NCBI GenBank assembly: GCA_016861165.1
Contig: BOKV01000006.1
Location: 105,398-169,397, forward strand
Source of the DNA: Alphaproteobacteria bacterium
GTDB taxonomy: Bacteria > Pseudomonadota > Alphaproteobacteria > Rhizobiales > Rhizobiaceae
Reading direction: 5' to 3'
Length of the DNA stretch: 64,000 nucleotides
The notes below the pieces were generated by a model. It had not been told where the DNA came from. It worked only from the letters and a program-made list of their open reading frames with translations, and did no database searches. The position numbers and the translations under genes are program-made. Below, one piece after another: positions 45,055 through 54,007 of this stretch. Position 1 is the first letter of the stretch; every line of letters begins with the position of its first letter.

Positions 45055-46869
45055 ATGACGGATTCCCCCAGTCCCGACGTTGCGCCGGCGGGCGGCGCCT
45101 ACCGCGTCCTGGCGCGCAAGTACCGGCCGCACAGCTTCGACGACCTGATCGGCCAGGAGCCGATGGTCAGGACGCTCACCAACGCCTTCCGCTCCGGCCG
45201 CATCGCCCAGGCCTACATGCTGACCGGCGTGCGCGGCGTCGGCAAGACGACGACGGCCCGCATCCTGGCGCGGGCGCTCAACTACGTCCGCCCGGGCGTC
45301 GACCGGCCCAGCATCGACCTCGCCGAGGAGGGCGAGCACTGCCGCGCCATCATGGAGGGCCGCCATGTCGACGTGATCGAGATGGACGCGGCCTCCCACA
45401 CCGGCATCGATGACATCCGCGACATCATCGAGTCGGTGCAGTACGCGCCGGCCATCGCCCGCTACAAGGTCTACATCATCGACGAAGTGCACATGCTCTC
45501 CAAGAGCGCCTTCAACGGCCTGTTGAAGACGCTGGAGGAGCCGCCGGCCCATGTGAAGTTCATCTTCGCCACGACCGAGATCCGCAAGGTCCCGGTCACC
45601 GTGCTGTCGCGCTGCCAGCGCTTCGACCTGCGCCGGGTGGAGGCCGCGCGTCTGGTCGAGCATCTGCGCGCGATCGTCGCCGCCGAGGGCGTCACCGCCG
45701 AGGACGACGCGCTTGCCCTCATCGCCCGCGCCGCCGAGGGCTCGGTGCGCGACGCTCTGTCGATCCTCGATCAGGCGATCGCCCACCAGGCCGGCCGCGT
45801 CGAGGCGGCCGATACCCGCGCCATGCTCGGACTTGCCGACCGCGCCCGCGTCATCGACCTGTTCGAGCACGTCATGCGCGGCGACGTCGCCGCCGCGCTC
45901 GCCGAACTGAAGGAGCAGTATGACCTCGGCGCCGATCCGCCGGTGGTCATGACCGACCTCGCCGACTTCATCCACTACGTCACGCGGCTCAAATACGTGC
46001 CGGAAGCGGCCGACGATGCCGCCCTGTCGGAAGCCGAGCGTCAGCGCGGCGCCGCCTTCGCCGGCCAACTGTCGGTGCGCGCCCTCGGCCGCGCCTGGCA
46101 GATCCTGGTCAAGGGCATCGCCGAGATCGCCGAGAGCGAGCGCGCGCTTGCCGCCGCCGACATGGTGCTGGTGCGGCTTGCCCACGCCTCCAGCCTGCCG
46201 GCGCCCGACGAATTGCTGCGCGCGCTCGACGGCGGCGACGCCGGCTCCGGACCGGGCCAGGTTGCGGCGGAGCGCCAGCCGCCCGCCGCGCCGGTGCCTG
46301 CCGCGCCGGCGCGGATGTCGGCCGCCCGTTCGGCCGCGATGCCGGCGTCCGCCGGCTCCGGCGGCCCGGCCATGGCCGCGCGCAGCCGTCAGCCGGCCCC
46401 TCCGCCGCCGGCGGCCGAGGCCGGCGAGCCGCTCGTCATGGAGCGCTTCGAAGACCTGATCCTCATGGCCGAGGACCGCCGCGACCTGCCGATGCGTACC
46501 ATGCTGCGGCGCAATGTCCGGCTGGTCTCCTTCGCCGACGGACGCATGGAGATCAACCTGGTTGGCAACCCGCCGGCCAATGCGGTGCAGGAACTGTCGA
46601 ATCGCCTCCAGGCGTGGACCGGCCGGCGCTGGATCATCGCCACCAGCCGCGAGGGCGGCGCGCCGACCGTCGAGGAGACCGAGCAGGCCGACCAGTCGCG
46701 CCGCCGCGACCAGGCGATGGACGACCCGACCGTCGAGGCGCTACTCGCCCGCTTTCCCGGCGCCCGCGTGATCGACGTGCGCGTGCGCGCCGACGAGCCC
46801 GTGCTTGACGCGCCCGACGACCCCGATGCGGCCGACGTGGCCGGCGGGCTCGACGACTTCTTCGAATGA
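45055..46869 (+). CDS. dnaX: DNA polymerase III subunit gamma/tau
   Basis: This 604-residue clamp-loader ATPase has Walker A GVRGVGKTTTA near residue 60, Walker B VYIIDEVHML, sensor FATTEIRKVP and the arginine finger in VLSRCQRFDLRR. The usual four-cysteine zinc site after Walker A is reduced to one Cys (EGEHCRAIMEGRHVDVIEMDAAS), as in other Hyphomicrobiales. The region 390-470 is Ala/Pro-rich linker, followed by the tau-specific domain (RFEDLILMAEDRRDLPMRTML). The ATG at 45055 is set by homology. The gene heads dnaX–ybaB–methyltransferase–recR. Confidence 0.95.
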   Translation: MTDSPSPDVAPAGGAYRVLARKYRPHSFDDLIGQEPMVRTLTNAFRSGRIAQAYMLTGVRGVGKTTTARILARALNYVRPGVDRPSIDLAEEGEHCRAIMEGRHVDVIEMDAASHTGIDDIRDIIESVQYAPAIARYKVYIIDEVHMLSKSAFNGLLKTLEEPPAHVKFIFATTEIRKVPVTVLSRCQRFDLRRVEAARLVEHLRAIVAAEGVTAEDDALALIARAAEGSVRDALSILDQAIAHQAGRVEAADTRAMLGLADRARVIDLFEHVMRGDVAAALAELKEQYDLGADPPVVMTDLADFIHYVTRLKYVPEAADDAALSEAERQRGAAFAGQLSVRALGRAWQILVKGIAEIAESERALAAADMVLVRLAHASSLPAPDELLRALDGGDAGSGPGQVAAERQPPAAPVPAAPARMSAARSAAMPASAGSGGPAMAARSRQPAPPPPAAEAGEPLVMERFEDLILMAEDRRDLPMRTMLRRNVRLVSFADGRMEINLVGNPPANAVQELSNRLQAWTGRRWIIATSREGGAPTVEETEQADQSRRRDQAMDDPTVEALLARFPGARVIDVRVRADEPVLDAPDDPDAADVAGGLDDFFE

Positions 46870-46901
46870 GCGGCCGCGGCCGCCGGACGGGAGCTTGAGC
46901 G

Positions 46902-47225
46902 ATGAAGGACCTGATGGGCCTGATGAAGCAGGCCAGGGAAATGCAGTCGAAATGGGAGGACATGCAGACCGCCCTCGCCAGTCTGGCGGCGACCGGCACC
47001 GCCGGCGGCGGCCTTGTCAGCGTCACGCTGTCGGGCAAGGGCGAGTTGAAGGGCGTCACCATCGACGCGAGCCTGTTGAGCGATGGCGAGGCCGAGATTC
47101 TCGAGGACCTGCTCGTTGCCGCCCACGCCAATGCGCGCCAGCAGGTCGAGGCGCTGGTCGCCGAGAAGACCCGCGAACTGACCGCCGGCCTGCCGCTGCC
47201 GCCCGGTCTCAAGCTGCCGTTCTGA
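46902..47225 (+). CDS. ybaB: YbaB/EbfC nucleoid-associated protein
   Basis: This 107-residue protein has the family core: MGLMKQAREMQSKWEDMQ (first helix), GLVSVTLSGKGELKGVTID (sheet) and a C-terminal helix ending in LTAGLPLPPGLKLPF. YbaB dimers bind DNA non-specifically or with weak motif preference. The dnaX–ybaB–recR order is conserved across bacteria. The start follows CGGGAGCTTGAGCG. Confidence 0.95.
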   Translation: MKDLMGLMKQAREMQSKWEDMQTALASLAATGTAGGGLVSVTLSGKGELKGVTIDASLLSDGEAEILEDLLVAAHANARQQVEALVAEKTRELTAGLPLPPGLKLPF

Positions 47226-47228
47226 GCG

Positions 47229-47957
47229 ATGAGCCGGCCGGCCGCGACCTGGAGTGAGGACGACAGCGACACCTATCGGGCGCTGTCGGCCTTCGTCGTG
47301 CCGGAGCGCGAGCGCCAGATCGCCATCATCGTCGAATTGGTCAATTCCTCAACCGCGGAGGGCGACGTGCTCGACCTGTGCTGCGGCGAGGGGCTGCTGA
47401 CCAGGGCGTTGCTGGCGGCCACCGCCACCGGCACGGTGCTGGCCTTTGACAGCTCGCCCGGCATGGTCGCGGCGACGCGGCGGCTGTGCGGCGGCGACCC
47501 GCGGCTCGTGACGGCCATCGTCGACATCGCCGACCGCAGCTGGCGGCGCTTCGGCCGGCCCTTGCGCGCCGCCGCCTCGTCTCTGGCCGTCCACCATCTC
47601 GACGACGAAGCCAAGCGCGCCCTGTTCGCCGACCTGTTCGCGGCGCTGGCGCCGGGCGGCGTCCTCGCGCTCGCCGATGTGATCCGCCCGGCGACGGAGG
47701 CAGGCCACGACATCGCCGCGCGCATGTGGGACGAAGAGGTCGAGCGCCGGTCGCTGGCGCTCGCCGGCGACCGTTCCGGACTGGCGGCATTCCGCGCGGC
47801 CGACTGGAACCACTTCCGCCGCCGCGAGCCAGACCTGGTCGACAAGCCCGCCACCCTCGTCGAGCATGCCGACTGGCTGCGCCAGGCCGGCTTCGTCGCT
47901 GTCGACCTCCACTGGATGCTGGCCGGCCAGATGATCATGAGCGCCTGGAAGCGCTGA
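47229..47957 (+). CDS. Class I SAM-dependent methyltransferase between ybaB and recR
   Basis: This 242-residue protein has SAM motif [16 protein letters not shown] near residue 48, an acidic post-I strand [11 protein letters not shown], and motif III-like [14 protein letters not shown]. The C-terminal region ([23 protein letters not shown]) is typical of small-molecule methyltransferases. The substrate is unknown. The gene starts 3 bases after ybaB and ends 46 bases before recR, so it is inserted in an otherwise conserved replication/repair gene pair. Confidence 0.87.
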   Translation: MSRPAATWSEDDSDTYRALSAFVVPERERQIAIIVELVNSSTAEGDVLDLCCGEGLLTRALLAATATGTVLAFDSSPGMVAATRRLCGGDPRLVTAIVDIADRSWRRFGRPLRAAASSLAVHHLDDEAKRALFADLFAALAPGGVLALADVIRPATEAGHDIAARMWDEEVERRSLALAGDRSGLAAFRAADWNHFRRREPDLVDKPATLVEHADWLRQAGFVAVDLHWMLAGQMIMSAWKR

Positions 47958-48003
47958 CGGCACGACCTGTCTGCCATCTGCCGCCTGTGCTAGAAGCCCG
48001 CCG

Positions 48004-48624
48004 ATGACCAAGCGAATCGCCGGCCCCGAGATTGAGCGGCTGATCCAGTTGCTCGCCCGCCTGCCCGGCCTCGGGCCGCGCTCGGCGCGCCGCGCCGCGC
48101 TGCACCTCATCAAGAAGAAGGAGGCGCTGCTCGAGCCGCTCGCCGCCGCCGCCGCCGAGGCCGCCGCCAGGGTGCGCGTCTGCTCGGTCTGCGGCAATGT
48201 CGATACCACCGACCCCTGCGCCATCTGCGCCGATCCGCGCCGCGACGGTTCCACCATCGTCGTCGTCGAGGATGTTGCCGACCTGTGGGCGCTGGAGCGC
48301 GCCGGCGCGCTCTCCTGCCGCTACCACGTTCTCGGCGGCACGCTGTCGCCGCTCGACGGGGTCGGCCCCGACGACCTCAACATCGCCGGCCTGGTCGACC
48401 GCGTTGTCTCGGCGCCGGCCGAAAGGCCGGTGAGCGAGGTGATCATCGCCGTCAACGCCACCGTCGAGGGCCAGACGACGGCACACTATTTGGCTGACCG
48501 GCTGGCCGGCACCGGCGTGAGGATCAGCCGGCTCGCCCATGGCGTGCCGGTCGGCGGCGAACTGGATTATCTCGACGAGGGCACGCTGGCGGCCGCCATC
48601 AGCCGCAGGAGCGAGTTCGGCTGA
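48004..48624 (+). CDS. recR: Recombination mediator RecR
   Basis: This 206-residue protein has an N-terminal helix-hairpin-helix ([22 protein letters not shown]), the C4 zinc finger [16 protein letters not shown], and a Toprim domain starting [14 protein letters not shown] with [15 protein letters not shown]. RecR forms a clamp with RecO to load RecA on gaps. All conserved elements are present. Confidence 0.96.
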   Translation: MTKRIAGPEIERLIQLLARLPGLGPRSARRAALHLIKKKEALLEPLAAAAAEAAARVRVCSVCGNVDTTDPCAICADPRRDGSTIVVVEDVADLWALERAGALSCRYHVLGGTLSPLDGVGPDDLNIAGLVDRVVSAPAERPVSEVIIAVNATVEGQTTAHYLADRLAGTGVRISRLAHGVPVGGELDYLDEGTLAAAISRRSEFG

Positions 48625-48631
48625 CCGCTGA

Positions 48632-49072
48632 TCACGCCTCGACCAGGCCGGCGCGCTCTTCCAGGATCGGCCGCAGGTCCTCCAGATTGTAGCCGGCGCC
48701 GGCGGCGATGCGGAGCGCCTCGCCCGCGCCAAGCCGGCCGGCGACCGCCTGCGCCCACAGCATCGTGCAGCGCGTGCCGGTACGGCAATAGAACAGGATC
48801 GGCCCCGGCAGTTCGGCCATCGCCCGCGCGAACGCCGCGACCGGCGCGTCCTCGGTCACATTGGCGTTGATGACCGGGTCGTAGCGGAAGCGCATGCCAT
48901 GCCGCCGCGACGCCGCGGCCGCCTCGTCGTGCGACATCTGTCCCGGCGCCTCGCCGTCGGGCCGATTGTCGACGACGGAGCGGAAGCCGCGCGCCGCGAT
49001 CTCGGCGAAGTCCTCGGCGACGAGCTGCGGCGCGACGAAGACGCCTGGTTCGAGCTGAATGATCCGGGCCAT
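48632..49072 (-). CDS. DUF442/TIGR01244 phosphatase-like sulfurtransferase protein
   Basis: This 146-residue protein has a dual-specificity-phosphatase-like fold with the loop FYCRTGTRCTMLWAQ; the Cys and Arg of the active-site loop are in place. N-terminal landmarks are GVFVAPQLVAEDFAEIAARGFRSVVDNRPDGEAPGQ, typical of the family found next to or fused with beta-lactamase-like sulfur dioxygenases in sulfide metabolism. No such partner is nearby here. The start at 49072 is set by homology; the ribosome binding site is weak. Confidence 0.87.
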   Translation of the reverse strand: MARIIQLEPGVFVAPQLVAEDFAEIAARGFRSVVDNRPDGEAPGQMSHDEAAAASRRHGMRFRYDPVINANVTEDAPVAAFARAMAELPGPILFYCRTGTRCTMLWAQAVAGRLGAGEALRIAAGAGYNLEDLRPILEERAGLVEA

Positions 49073-49246
49073 GGCGGTCACAACCTTTCTGCCGGCGCAC
49101 TGCGCCACGCTGCCTCGATCATAACGATGGCGCCCACCAGCCCGACAATTCCGAAAAGCTGAATATCTGCTGGCGCGCGGAAAATCCTTCGCGCGCAAGC
49201 CGCGCCGGCGAGAACGAAGTTGCGCCAGGTCGGGCGCCAGACGGCG

Positions 49247-49525
49247 TCAGCGCCGGATGACGAAGCCCGCGATCGTGTCGTCGGAATCGGCCGGCCGCGT
49301 GACCACACCGCTCACCCGCGCCGCCGGCGGCCCGCGCCACAGTGCTGTGACCATCGCCTCGACCTTGTCGGCGGGTCCGCTGATCAGCGCCGCGACCGAA
49401 CCGTCCGTCTCGTTGCGCACCCAGCCCGACAGGCCGAGCCGTTCGGCCTGTTCGCGCGTCCAGCCGCGATACCACACGCCCTGCACCTGGCCGGTGATGC
49501 GCGCCTGCACGGTGACGCGCGCCAT
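49247..49525 (-). CDS. acyP: Acylphosphatase
   Basis: This 92-residue enzyme hydrolyses acyl phosphates. The catalytic Arg is in the phosphate loop GQVQGVWYRGWT and the catalytic Asn in GWVRNETDGSV, both conserved. The ATG at 49525 is preceded by AACGGAGG at ideal spacing, ruling out the longer frame. It lies upstream of the DUF442 gene on the same strand, 174 bases away. Confidence 0.94.
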   Translation of the reverse strand: MARVTVQARITGQVQGVWYRGWTREQAERLGLSGWVRNETDGSVAALISGPADKVEAMVTALWRGPPAARVSGVVTRPADSDDTIAGFVIRR

Positions 49526-49807
49526 GGCAATCCTCCGTTGCGCCGGTCGCCATTGTCGCCGCCGTGGCGCATGCGCGCAAGCTCTCGCCCGGGCATCTCT
49601 CGCACCCTGATGTGCCAGTAATTGAAACAATGCCACAATTTCGCCAAACAAATAATTAGCGGAGATCCTGCCTTACTGCAACATGACGTAATGTTAATGT
49701 GAGCAATGCAAATTTACGCTCTCAACATTTCATGAGCAAGATTGCCACCTATCTGGGGGCTGCCGGCGCAATCAAGGCCGGTGTTAGTACCACAAGGAGA
49801 CGAGACC

Positions 49808-50026
49808 ATGAGAAAGCTGATGCTTGCTCTTTCGTTCCTGGGATTCGCTGCGGTGCCCGCGCTGGCCGCGCCCCCGGTCGACTTCGCCACCGCTGATGCC
49901 GATGGCGACGGCCAGGTGACGCTGCAGGAAGCGCAGACCGTCGGCGTTTCGGACGCGCAGTTCACCACCGCCGACGCCGATGGCAGCGGCGGGCTCTCCG
50001 AGGAGGAGTGGAACGCCATCGAATGA
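49808..50026 (+). CDS. Small exported EF-hand protein
   Basis: This 72-residue protein has a signal peptide (MRKLMLALSFLGFAAVPALA) and two calcium loops in the mature part: DADGDGQVTLQE and DADGSGGLSEEE, both with the D-x-D-x-D/S-G pattern. AAGGAG lies 9 bases before the ATG at 49808. It is preceded by an unusually AT-rich leader (about 49600-49730). It probably binds calcium in the periplasm; the partner is unknown. A PRC-barrel exported protein follows after 135 bases. Confidence 0.88.
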   Translation: MRKLMLALSFLGFAAVPALAAPPVDFATADADGDGQVTLQEAQTVGVSDAQFTTADADGSGGLSEEEWNAIE

Positions 50027-50161
50027 CGTGAGCGGCGGCCATATCGGCTGCCGCGACACGCTGGCCGGGCTGCGCGGCGAACCCCCGTCGCGCGGCCCGC
50101 ACCACCGGTCCGCACCACCGGTCCACAACGGCCGGTGCCGGCCGAACGAGAGGAGGATGCC

Positions 50162-50758
50162 ATGCTTTCCCGCAATCCGATCCAGTCAGCCGACAAGCTG
50201 CGCCAGACTGTCGCCGCCTGTGCCCTCGCCCTGGCGCTGGCGCTGCCCGCCTCGGCGCAGGAGCGCCAGATCATCATCGATCCGGCCCAGCCGACCCAGC
50301 CCGCGCCGGAGGCGACGACGCCCGACGAGGGTTCCGGCGAAACCGCCGCGCCGCTCGACATGACCCTGATCGTGCCGGCCCAGGAGGAAGACGAACTGAG
50401 CGCCTCGGAATATGTCGGTCGTGCCGTCTACAATCCGTCGCAGGAGAAGATCGGCACCGTCAGCGACCTCATCTTCGCGCCCGATGGCGCCATCCAGGCG
50501 GCCGTGATCGGCGTCGGCGGCTTCCTCGGCATCGGCGAGAAGAAGGTCGGCGTCCGCTTCGACGCCATCGAGTCGCGCGTCGAGCCGGAGACGAAGGAAC
50601 TGGTGCTGATGCTCGACGTTACCGCCGAGCAGCTCACCCAGGCGCCCGCCTATGTGACGGCGGCGATGAAGCTCGCCGAGCAGCAGGCGGCCGAGGCGGC
50701 CCGCCGCCAGCAGTCGACCGGCGTGGGCGTCGTCCCCGTGCCGGGCCCGACCAACTGA
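50162..50758 (+). CDS. Exported PRC-barrel domain protein
   Basis: This 198-residue protein has a signal peptide (about 1-33, ending ALPASAQ), a Pro-rich segment (about 40-60) and a PRC-barrel (about 77-150: [40 protein letters not shown]). The C-terminal part is Ala/Gln-rich. PRC-barrel proteins of this exported type are common in Hyphomicrobiales and are often stress- or envelope-linked, but have no defined activity. GAGGAGG precedes the ATG. Confidence 0.88.
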   Translation: MLSRNPIQSADKLRQTVAACALALALALPASAQERQIIIDPAQPTQPAPEATTPDEGSGETAAPLDMTLIVPAQEEDELSASEYVGRAVYNPSQEKIGTVSDLIFAPDGAIQAAVIGVGGFLGIGEKKVGVRFDAIESRVEPETKELVLMLDVTAEQLTQAPAYVTAAMKLAEQQAAEAARRQQSTGVGVVPVPGPTN

Positions 50759-50774
50759 CCACGTCCCTGAAGCC

Positions 50775-50833
50775 CCGGCAGCCCACGGGCTGCCGGCGGC
50801 CATCCCGGCCGCGTCTGCGTCCGGGCCTTTTTT
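50775..50833 (+). terminator. Double-hairpin terminator after the PRC-barrel gene
   Basis: A perfect inverted repeat (CCGGCAGCCC / GGGCTGCCGG, 50775-50796) is followed by a weaker 5-bp stem (CCCGG / CCGGG) that runs into TTTTTT at 50828-50833. The second hairpin with the T-tract is the likely intrinsic terminator. Confidence 0.6.
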
Positions 50834-50903
50834 CGGTCGTTCTTTTCGCGGTGCCGCGCCGAGCCTAGATAGAAGGCTCCCGCCACCTCCGCACGGCCCG
50901 CCG

Positions 50904-51911
<1,008 letters not shown>

Positions 51912-51934
51912 CGCCGGCCCGGTACATTCTCCCA

Positions 51935-53131
51935 TCACTCCACCGCCTTCAGCCGCGGCCTTTCGCCCGAGCGGGTCTCCTCGAAATCGAGTTCGGCGAT
52001 GCGCGTGCCGCGCCGGGTCACCTTGGTCGCCGAGGTGACGATCTGCTCGATGTCCTTCTGCGTCAGCGCGAAATGGCCGGCGAGCTTGCGCACCCGCTCG
52101 TCGAGGCGGTTCACGTCCTCGACCAGTTCGATCACCTCGCGCTGGATAAGGTGGGCCTGCTCGCGCATCTGCCAGTCGCGCAGCACCGACTGCACCACCT
52201 GGATCGACAGCATCAACAGCGACGGCGACACGATGACGACGCCGGCGCGGTGGGCGCGCTGGACCAGCGCTTCATGGTTCTCGTGGATCTCGGCGAAGAT
52301 CGATTCCGACGGCACGAACAGGAAGGCGGTGTCCTGCGTCTCGCCCTTGACGAAATACTTCTCGGCGATCGCCCGGATGTGGCTTTCGACGTCGCGGCGG
52401 AAGGCCTGCGCCGCCGCCCGCGCCGCCTCCGGCGTCTCGCCGGTGCGGATGGCGTGATAGGCTTCGAGCGGGAATTTGGCGTCGATGACCAGCGCCGGCG
52501 CGCCGTTCGGCATGAAGATCAGGCAGTCGGGCCGCGCCCCGTTCGAAAGCGTCGGCTGGAAGGCATAGGCGCCCATCGCCAGCCCGTCCTGGACGATCGC
52601 CTGCATGCGCGCCTCGCCGAAGGCGCCGCGCGTCTGCTTGTTGGCCAGGATCGCCTGCAGTTCGACCACCTGGCCGGCGAGGCTCTGGATGTTGTTCTGC
52701 GCCGAATCGATCACCGCCAGCCGCTCCTGCAGCCGGGCCAGGCTTTCCTGCGTCGATTTGGTCGTCTCGGTCAGCGACTGGCCGAGCCGGCCGCTCATGC
52801 TGGCGAGCCGCTCGTCGACGAGGCGCATCATGTCGGCCTGGCGCGAGGAGAACACCTCGCCCAGCGCCTGCATGCGTCCGGCGAGCGTGTTCTGCGTGGC
52901 GACCAGTTCGGCCATGCGCGCCTCCGCCTCGCGCGCCCGCTCGGCGGCCGCCGCCGCCTCGGCCGCCCGGCGCAGGCCGGTCCGCCAGGCGACAATGAGC
53001 CACGCCAGCCCGATGAGAACGGCCACCGCGCCGGCCGCCGCCAGCAACTGGCCTAAGCCGATGTCGCGGTTGCCCAGCGTGAAAATGGTCTGTGCCAGCA
53101 GGCCGGCCAGTTCGCCGCCATGGTTCTGCAT
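51935..53131 (-). CDS. rmuC: DNA recombination protein RmuC
   Basis: This 398-residue protein has one N-terminal membrane helix (LGQLLAAAGAVAVLIGLAWLIVAW), a long coiled coil (about 50-165, rich in Ala/Glu/Arg), and a PD-(D/E)xK nuclease-like core: GAFGEARMQAIVQDGL, RPDCLIFMPNGAPALVIDAKFPLEAY. RmuC limits inversions at short inverted repeats. The start is taken as ATG 53131; a TTG at 53182 would add 17 residues partly encoded by the transposon end and is not credible. The transposon begins only 31 bases upstream (24 bases before the 8-bp target duplication), so native promoter sequence is now about 2.9 kb away. Confidence 0.92.
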   Translation of the reverse strand: MQNHGGELAGLLAQTIFTLGNRDIGLGQLLAAAGAVAVLIGLAWLIVAWRTGLRRAAEAAAAAERAREAEARMAELVATQNTLAGRMQALGEVFSSRQADMMRLVDERLASMSGRLGQSLTETTKSTQESLARLQERLAVIDSAQNNIQSLAGQVVELQAILANKQTRGAFGEARMQAIVQDGLAMGAYAFQPTLSNGARPDCLIFMPNGAPALVIDAKFPLEAYHAIRTGETPEAARAAAQAFRRDVESHIRAIAEKYFVKGETQDTAFLFVPSESIFAEIHENHEALVQRAHRAGVVIVSPSLLMLSIQVVQSVLRDWQMREQAHLIQREVIELVEDVNRLDERVRKLAGHFALTQKDIEQIVTSATKVTRRGTRIAELDFEETRSGERPRLKAVE

Positions 53132-53154
53132 GCCGCGTTCATAGCCGATTCTGC

Positions 53155-53162
53155 CGCCGCGC
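53155..53162. repeat. Target-site duplication, left copy (CGCCGCGC)
   Basis: This 8-bp sequence directly abuts the left terminal repeat and is repeated exactly after the right one at 56043-56050. Eight bases is the duplication length known for IS1595-family elements. Confidence 0.9.
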
Positions 53163-53186
53163 GGCGATATTATACTTGACAAACCA
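53163..53186 (+). repeat. Left terminal inverted repeat (24 bp)
   Basis: It is identical over 24 bases to the reverse complement of 56019-56042, after which the two ends diverge. It contains TTGACA (53176-53181) reading into the element and, on the other strand, a TATAAT reading outward toward rmuC. Confidence 0.93.
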
Positions 53187-53206
53187 GATTGGGAATCGGG
53201 TAGGAT
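53176..53206 (+). promoter_or_regulatory. Candidate inward promoter for the cargo genes
   Basis: TTGACA at 53176-53181 lies in the terminal repeat and TAGGAT at 53201-53206 just inside it, with a 19-base spacer; AGGAGG and the first cargo ATG follow at 53219 and 53231. The spacer is longer than optimal. Confidence 0.4.
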
Positions 53207-53230
53207 GTGCCTTCACCTAGGAGGCGAGTT

Positions 53231-53536
53231 ATGCCAGATGCTCCCAAAAAGTCCGATGTCATTCCGCATGTTAGCTCCGACAGTGCCCCGGTCATCTATT
53301 TTGATATTGCTCCCGTGTGGGGCGTCCTGCATGGCTCTGTTCAAATCGAGTTGGCCATGCGCCGACTGACCCACGGCTCCAACGCCGATACAATCGTCGA
53401 ATGGTTGTCGACCGGGCATATTAGATGCAGCCCGGCCGCCGCGGTTTCGCTTCGCGAGGCGATCGATAAGGCGCTTGCCATGCTCCAACACCCGGAGCAA
53501 AGCAGCAGCGGCGCGGCGAATGCCACACTCCAATAG
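53231..53536 (+). CDS. Unknown small protein, transposon cargo gene 1
   Basis: This 101-residue protein has no signal peptide. The central part (SAPVIYFDIAPVWGVLHGSVQIELAMR) looks like paired beta strands, followed by NADTIVEWLSTGHIRCSPAAAVSLREAIDKAL, where a Ser-Pro-Ala-x-Ala turn leads into a helix. That order is reminiscent of DUF3467-type proteins, but the resemblance is only in pattern and I do not assign it. AGGAGG six bases before the ATG at 53231 gives strong initiation. Its stop is one base before the next gene's start, so both are likely co-translated. Confidence 0.75.
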   Translation: MPDAPKKSDVIPHVSSDSAPVIYFDIAPVWGVLHGSVQIELAMRRLTHGSNADTIVEWLSTGHIRCSPAAAVSLREAIDKALAMLQHPEQSSSGAANATLQ

Positions 53537-53537
53537 C

Positions 53538-53873
53538 ATGTTCGGTTTCCCAAAGATTGCCGCTTTGCTTCTCCTGATTACGACAGGAGCGCCGGCACCC
53601 GCTCAAGAGCGGATGCACCTAACTGGGGCTGATTTTCTGAAAGCTTGTTCGGACCCGACGCCAGACTGGATCGGCTTCTGTCACGGCTATGTTCAGGCTG
53701 TTCACGACGGGATTCGCGCGCCAGACAATGATTTCTGTATCCCAGAAGGGACGCCGCGTGCCGACCTTGTGGGCCTAGTTGTTAGGCATATCGGCAGCAA
53801 CGCCGAACTCCAAAGACTCACGGCTTACGCCGTTGTGTACGTGGTTTTTCAGGCGACCTATCCCTGTCGCTAG
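53538..53873 (+). CDS. Secreted Rap1a/Tai-like protein, transposon cargo gene 2
   Basis: This 111-residue protein has a signal peptide (MFGFPKIAALLLLITTGAPAPAQ). The mature domain matches the Rap1a/Tai pattern (named for type VI secretion immunity proteins): ADFLKACSDP, IGFCHGYVQAVHDG, DFCIPEGTPRADLVGLVVRHI and a closing TYPC. The four cysteines could form two disulfides, as in that family. Many family members have no known effector, so an immunity role is not implied. It starts one base after the previous stop with no ribosome binding site of its own, pointing to coupling; its 3' end overlaps an antisense gene. Confidence 0.8.
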   Translation: MFGFPKIAALLLLITTGAPAPAQERMHLTGADFLKACSDPTPDWIGFCHGYVQAVHDGIRAPDNDFCIPEGTPRADLVGLVVRHIGSNAELQRLTAYAVVYVVFQATYPCR

Positions 53874-53988
53874 GCTTTGCGATCTTTTTCAGCCGCTCGT
53901 CAAACCGCTTTTCATCGTCGTCGGTTTCCAGTTCGCGCGCGGCTTCGCGAAACTTGTCGGCTTGTGTCTTCTCTTGCGGATTTCCCAT
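53818..53988 (-). CDS. 56-residue charged protein, transposon cargo gene 3 (antisense, overlapping)
   Basis: Translation from the ATG at 53988 gives MGNPQEKTQADKFREAARE, then LETDDDEKRFDERLKKIAKP and a basic tail ending RTQRRKP before TGA. It is almost entirely charged and predicted helical. The core D-K-F-R-E-A-A-R-E-L-E followed by D-D-E-x-R-F-D-E-R-L-K-K-I is a pattern I recognise from short conserved alphaproteobacterial proteins of unknown function. AGG lies upstream of the start. The 3' part overlaps the end of the Rap1a/Tai-like gene by 56 bases on the opposite strand. Confidence 0.7.
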   Translation of the reverse strand: MGNPQEKTQADKFREAARELETDDDEKRFDERLKKIAKPSDRDRSPEKPRTQRRKP

Positions 53989-54007
53989 TTTGTCTTACCT
54001 GAGTGGA

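Noticed and set aside
49680..49695. AACAT-N6-ATGTT as a regulatory operator before the EF-hand gene
   Set aside because: Arms of 5 bp in an AT-rich patch are likely by chance; kept only as part of a broader observation.
53132..53182. TTG start for rmuC giving 17 extra residues
   Set aside because: The extra codons are partly encoded by the transposon end (SSIIS), so they cannot be ancestral, and there is no ribosome binding site.
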